Assembly (NCBI GenBank): GCA_003649085.1
Contig: QMQV01000036.1
Coordinates: forward strand, 1 to 14,708
Source: Thermoproteota archaeon
GTDB lineage: Archaea > Thermoproteota > Methanomethylicia > Methanomethylicales > B66-G16
Length of the DNA: 14,708 nt
Reading direction: 5' to 3'
How positions within the stretch are numbered: the first letter of the stretch is position 1; each line of letters opens with the position of its first letter. Made by a program: the position numbers and the translations under genes. A model generated the notes under the pieces. That model saw nothing but the letters and a program-made list of their open reading frames with translations, did not search any database and was not told the DNA's origin. Below are positions 13,265 through 14,708 of this stretch, piece by piece.

Positions 13265-13489
13265 CTACTTGCTTTCTTCACCTAAAACCTCGAGTATTTT
13301 AAGAGCTAGTTCTTTTAACACGTCAGCTTTTATGATGCCAATACCCTTGTTAATATCTCCGACAACAAGTAGCTTATCTCCAGGCTTAATGTTAAAGTGC
13401 TCTCTAGCTTCCTTTGGAATAACTATTTGGCCGCGTTCCCCCACGGTTACAATCCCGTATATGTGCTTACCTTTCATGATTTCAGTCAT
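13265..13489 (-). CDS. AbrB family DNA-binding protein
   Basis: This small protein has a swapped-hairpin AbrB/MazE-type DNA-binding domain. The core reads GIVTVGERGQIVIPKEAREH then FNIKPGDKLLVVGD and GIGIIKAD, very close to the stand-alone archaeal and bacterial AbrB-type regulators. A helical tail (VLKELALKILEVLGEE) follows. The frame is open to 13537, but a TATA box at 13514-13523 would start the RNA near 13492, so ATG 13489 (MTEIMKGKHIYG) is taken as a leaderless start; ATG 13477 is the alternative. The start gives 74 residues. No toxin gene is attached, so a transcription regulator is more likely than an antitoxin. It diverges from the TRAM gene and could bind the palindrome between them. 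Confidence 0.85.
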   Translation of the reverse strand: MTEIMKGKHIYGIVTVGERGQIVIPKEAREHFNIKPGDKLLVVGDINKGIGIIKADVLKELALKILEVLGEESK

Positions 13490-13513
13490 ACAATTCACAT
13501 TAAGCATACTTTT

Positions 13514-13523
13514 CCTATAAAAG
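13514..13523 (-). promoter_or_regulatory. TATA box of the AbrB gene
   Basis: Read on the minus strand this is GCTTTTATAG. It lies about 27 bases before the predicted start site next to ATG 13489. This moves the gene start 48 bases inside the longest open frame. Confidence 0.6.
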
Positions 13524-13550
13524 CCTTCTTTAAGCATACGAAAACCAGCA

Positions 13551-13560
13551 ACTTAATATA
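13551..13560 (+). promoter_or_regulatory. TATA box of the TRAM gene
   Basis: ACTTAATATA lies about 25 bases before 13581. Transcription starting there would put the 13584-13616 hairpin at the very 5' end of the TRAM messenger. Confidence 0.55.
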
Positions 13561-13583
13561 GCTAAGCTGCTTTGAGACAATTA

Positions 13584-13616
13584 AGCAGTTATCGACTTCT
13601 ATGTCGATAAGCTGCT
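13584..13616 (+). promoter_or_regulatory. 13-bp hairpin at the start of the TRAM leader
   Basis: AGCAG-TTATCGAC (13584-13596) pairs with GTCGATAA-G-CTGCT (13603-13616), with one bulged G and a six-base loop. The eight-bp core is perfect. An upstream CTGCTT (13567-13572) could pair with AAGCAG (13583-13588) instead, which would break the hairpin base. As DNA it is also a palindrome in the AbrB/TRAM divergent region and could be an operator. Confidence 0.55.
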
Positions 13617-13621
13617 GTTTA

Positions 13622-13644
13622 AAGCCCTTTCTACGCGAGGGCTT
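13622..13644 (+). promoter_or_regulatory. Second leader hairpin, next to the TRAM ribosome binding site
   Basis: AAGCCCT (13622-13628) and AGGGCTT (13638-13644) are exact reverse complements around a nine-base loop. The hairpin ends two bases before the GGAGGTGA ribosome binding site (13647-13654), close enough to influence access to it. Confidence 0.5.
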
Positions 13645-13659
13645 ATGGAGGTGAAGCAT

Positions 13660-13863
13660 GTGAGCGTAAAGAAGTTTGTCCCAAAACCAGTTGAAAGAGG
13701 CGCTGAATACGAAGTAGACATAAAGGAAGTTAGCAAGCGCGGCGATGGAGTAGCGCGTATAAAAGGCTTCGTAGTCTTCGTGCCAAATACTAAAACTGGA
13801 GATCACGTTAAGATAAGGATATCCAAGGTAAGTAGACGCTTTGCAATAGCTGAAGTGGTATAA
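13660..13863 (+). CDS. TRAM-domain RNA-binding protein
   Basis: This is a single TRAM domain, a small beta-barrel that binds RNA. Stand-alone TRAM proteins of archaea act as RNA chaperones and have been likened to cold-shock proteins. The sequence has VERGAEYEVDIKEVSKRGDG, VARIKGFVVFVPNTKTGD and VKIRISKVSRRFAIAEVV, which is the whole domain. A complete ribosome binding site, GGAGGTGA (13647-13654), lies five bases before GTG 13660, so that GTG is taken as the start (67 residues). The ATG at 13645 overlaps the site and is unlikely. An out-of-frame ATG at 13658 meets a stop at once. The leader carries two hairpins, and since the product binds structured RNA, self-control is a reasonable idea. 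It precedes vapBC on the same strand, but vapBC has its own promoter. Confidence 0.88.
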   Translation: MSVKKFVPKPVERGAEYEVDIKEVSKRGDGVARIKGFVVFVPNTKTGDHVKIRISKVSRRFAIAEVV

Positions 13864-13908
13864 ACTAAGCTAAATCTTAACAGCTGACTTAAGCCGTGAG
13901 CTTTTTTC

Positions 13909-13950
13909 GTATACAAAAATATTTAATTACCTGTATACAAAACGTATACA
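13909..13950 (+). promoter_or_regulatory. Three GTATACA operator-like repeats around the vapB promoter
   Basis: GTATACA occurs at 13909-13915, 13933-13939 and 13944-13950. The first lies just upstream of an AT-rich TATA region (AAATATTTAATTA, about 13917-13929). The other two cover the expected start site and end one base before the vapB ATG. The second and third are 11 bases apart, about one helical turn. Each contains the palindrome GTATAC. This is what would be expected for autorepression by a ribbon-helix-helix antitoxin. The binding claim is inference. Confidence 0.65.
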
Positions 13951-13951
13951 T

Positions 13952-14176
13952 ATGTCAACGGTTGTAACCGTACGAATTAGGAGAGAGGTTAAAGAGATTT
14001 TAGAGCGAGGCGGCGTCGACATAAGTAAAGTTGTCAAAGAGTTTTTGGAGGAACTTGCTTGGAAAATTAAAGTTGAGGAGACGTTAAATAAGTTAGATAA
14101 GCTTCTTGAGAAAATGCCTCCGACACCAAAAGGATATGCTGTTAAAAGCGTGAGGGAAGATCGTGATAGTCGCTGA
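13952..14176 (+). CDS. vapB: VapB-type ribbon-helix-helix antitoxin
   Basis: The gene encodes 74 residues. The N-terminus, STVVTVRIRREVKEILERGG then DISKVVKEFLEELAWKIK, fits a ribbon-helix-helix DNA-binding domain: one strand followed by two helices. The charged C-terminal part (LNKLDKLLEKMPP and GYAVKSVREDRDSR) would wrap the toxin. Family members neutralise the VapC ribonuclease and repress their own promoter. ATG 13952 is one base after the last GTATACA repeat and about 25-30 bases from the TATA region, so the message is likely leaderless. The end overlaps vapC by 14 bases, the usual arrangement for this module. Confidence 0.85.
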   Translation: MSTVVTVRIRREVKEILERGGVDISKVVKEFLEELAWKIKVEETLNKLDKLLEKMPPTPKGYAVKSVREDRDSR

Positions 14177-14558
14177 TTCATCAGCTTTAGTGAAATACAT
14201 TTTAAGAGAAGAAGACTGGCATAAGGTTAGAGAGTATTTAAGAGGGGGTTGCGCGATTCTTGACCATGCGCTTAAAGAGATCGCAAACGCTTTGTGGAAA
14301 CGAGTTATAGCAAATGAGATAAGTGAAAGTTTCGCACACGAAATCCTGGATTTCTTGCTTAAAGAAAGACCTTTTAAAATAGTAAGTCAAGAAGAGCTTT
14401 TACAAGAAGCTTTATCGATGGCTGTTAAGGAAAAGCTAACAGTCTACGATACGTTATTCATATCATTAGCAAAGAAAAATAAGCTACCATTATTGACATC
14501 AGATACTAAACAGGCAAAAGCAGCAAAAGAAGAGGGTGTTGAAGTGATCTTAGTCTAG
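14163..14558 (+). CDS. vapC: VapC-type PIN-domain ribonuclease toxin
   Basis: This is a PIN-domain endoribonuclease; VapC toxins cut tRNA or rRNA and slow translation when freed from VapB. All four acidic metal-binding positions are visible: D5 (MIVADSSALVKY), E39 (LKEIANALW), D96 (TVYDTLFISLA) and D114 (LLTSDTK). The 131-residue length is normal and nothing suggests inactivation. The start overlaps the vapB end by 14 bases. The target RNA cannot be told from sequence. Pairs like this are common and often multiple in thermophilic archaea, and move horizontally. Confidence 0.92.
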   Translation: MIVADSSALVKYILREEDWHKVREYLRGGCAILDHALKEIANALWKRVIANEISESFAHEILDFLLKERPFKIVSQEELLQEALSMAVKEKLTVYDTLFISLAKKNKLPLLTSDTKQAKAAKEEGVEVILV

Positions 14559-14660
14559 GCTTTAAAAGTCTTCAAGGAAAACGTAAGACAATTTCATTAA
14601 AGATAAGCTTAATATGTCCTAGTAAACAAAAGCTCATTTAATACTGCTGTTCAAAAGGCG

Positions 14661-14708
14661 ATGGTATTGGATAATGAAGCGAAAGAGCTGTTAAACACCC
14701 TTAAAAGA
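14661..14708 (+). CDS. Start of an unrecognised gene, cut by the window edge
   Basis: ATG 14661 opens a frame that stays open for the remaining 16 codons (MVLDNEAKELLNTLKR). ATTTAATA at 14635-14642 lies about 22 bases upstream and could be the TATA box of a leaderless message. The sequence is too short to identify. The start could be chance, since 16 codons without a stop is weak evidence. Confidence 0.35.
   Translation, partial: MVLDNEAKELLNTLKR

Noticed and set aside
13495..13806. Minus-strand open frame of 103 codons across the TRAM gene and leader
   Set aside because: It is antisense to the TRAM domain and to the leader hairpins; no homology seen.
13927..14181. Minus-strand open frame opposite vapB
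   Set aside because: Shadow of the antitoxin gene, which has a matching promoter, operators and a vapC partner.
1..14708. CRISPR arrays or intact insertion sequences
   Set aside because: No regularly spaced direct repeats and no transposase motifs were seen on either strand.

Overview
The window is archaeal DNA. It carries an archaeal RNase P RNA, Tsr3, TiaS, the HerA-NurA end-resection pair, a CofE-family protein and an AbrB regulator. Promoters have TATA boxes about 22-27 bases before the start, several mRNAs look leaderless, and other genes use GAGGT or GGAGG ribosome binding sites and TTG/GTG starts. The moderate-GC coding DNA beside a very GC-rich RNase P RNA suggests a thermophile. The gene set fits the Thermoproteota (TACK) side of the archaea, but I cannot place it further.

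Layout. Positions 1-319 hold the 3' part of the RNase P RNA, meeting tsr3 (minus strand) tail to tail. A compact divergent promoter separates tsr3 from a plus-strand run: tiaS, herA, nurA (herA and nurA overlap by one base). Next comes an 860-base stretch without an intact gene. It holds a candidate structured small RNA with its own TATA box and T-tract, decayed coding remnants, and a long near-perfect palindrome (30-bp perfect arms). Then an unrecognised small acidic gene is coupled by an ATGA overlap to an AlkA/OGG-like HhH-GPD DNA glycosylase.

Positions 7062-8857 hold short genes in mixed orientation: a PLD-like hypothetical and a VanZ-like membrane protein (divergent), then an Mth938-like protein and a GIY-YIG-like protein (minus strand). 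Positions 8858-10155 are decayed, with a gamma-glutamylcyclotransferase-like pseudogene and a small membrane protein. After that come a DUF401 membrane protein, an unrecognised 285-residue protein with a degenerate HExxH-like motif, and a divergent CofE-like ligase.

The right end (13265-14708) is regulatory: an AbrB protein diverges from a TRAM-domain RNA-binding protein whose leader has two strong hairpins. A VapBC toxin-antitoxin pair follows, with three copies of GTATACA bracketing its TATA box. The start of one more gene is cut by the window edge.

The genes are mostly RNA processing/modification (RNase P, Tsr3, TiaS, TRAM) and DNA repair (HerA-NurA, the glycosylase), followed by accessory and decaying DNA. 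I see no CRISPR array, intact tRNA gene or insertion sequence. The best leads are the 4846-5028 RNA candidate, the 5488-5577 palindrome, the TRAM leader, the VapBC operator array, the gene coupled to the glycosylase, and the CofE-like protein that lacks a family motif.
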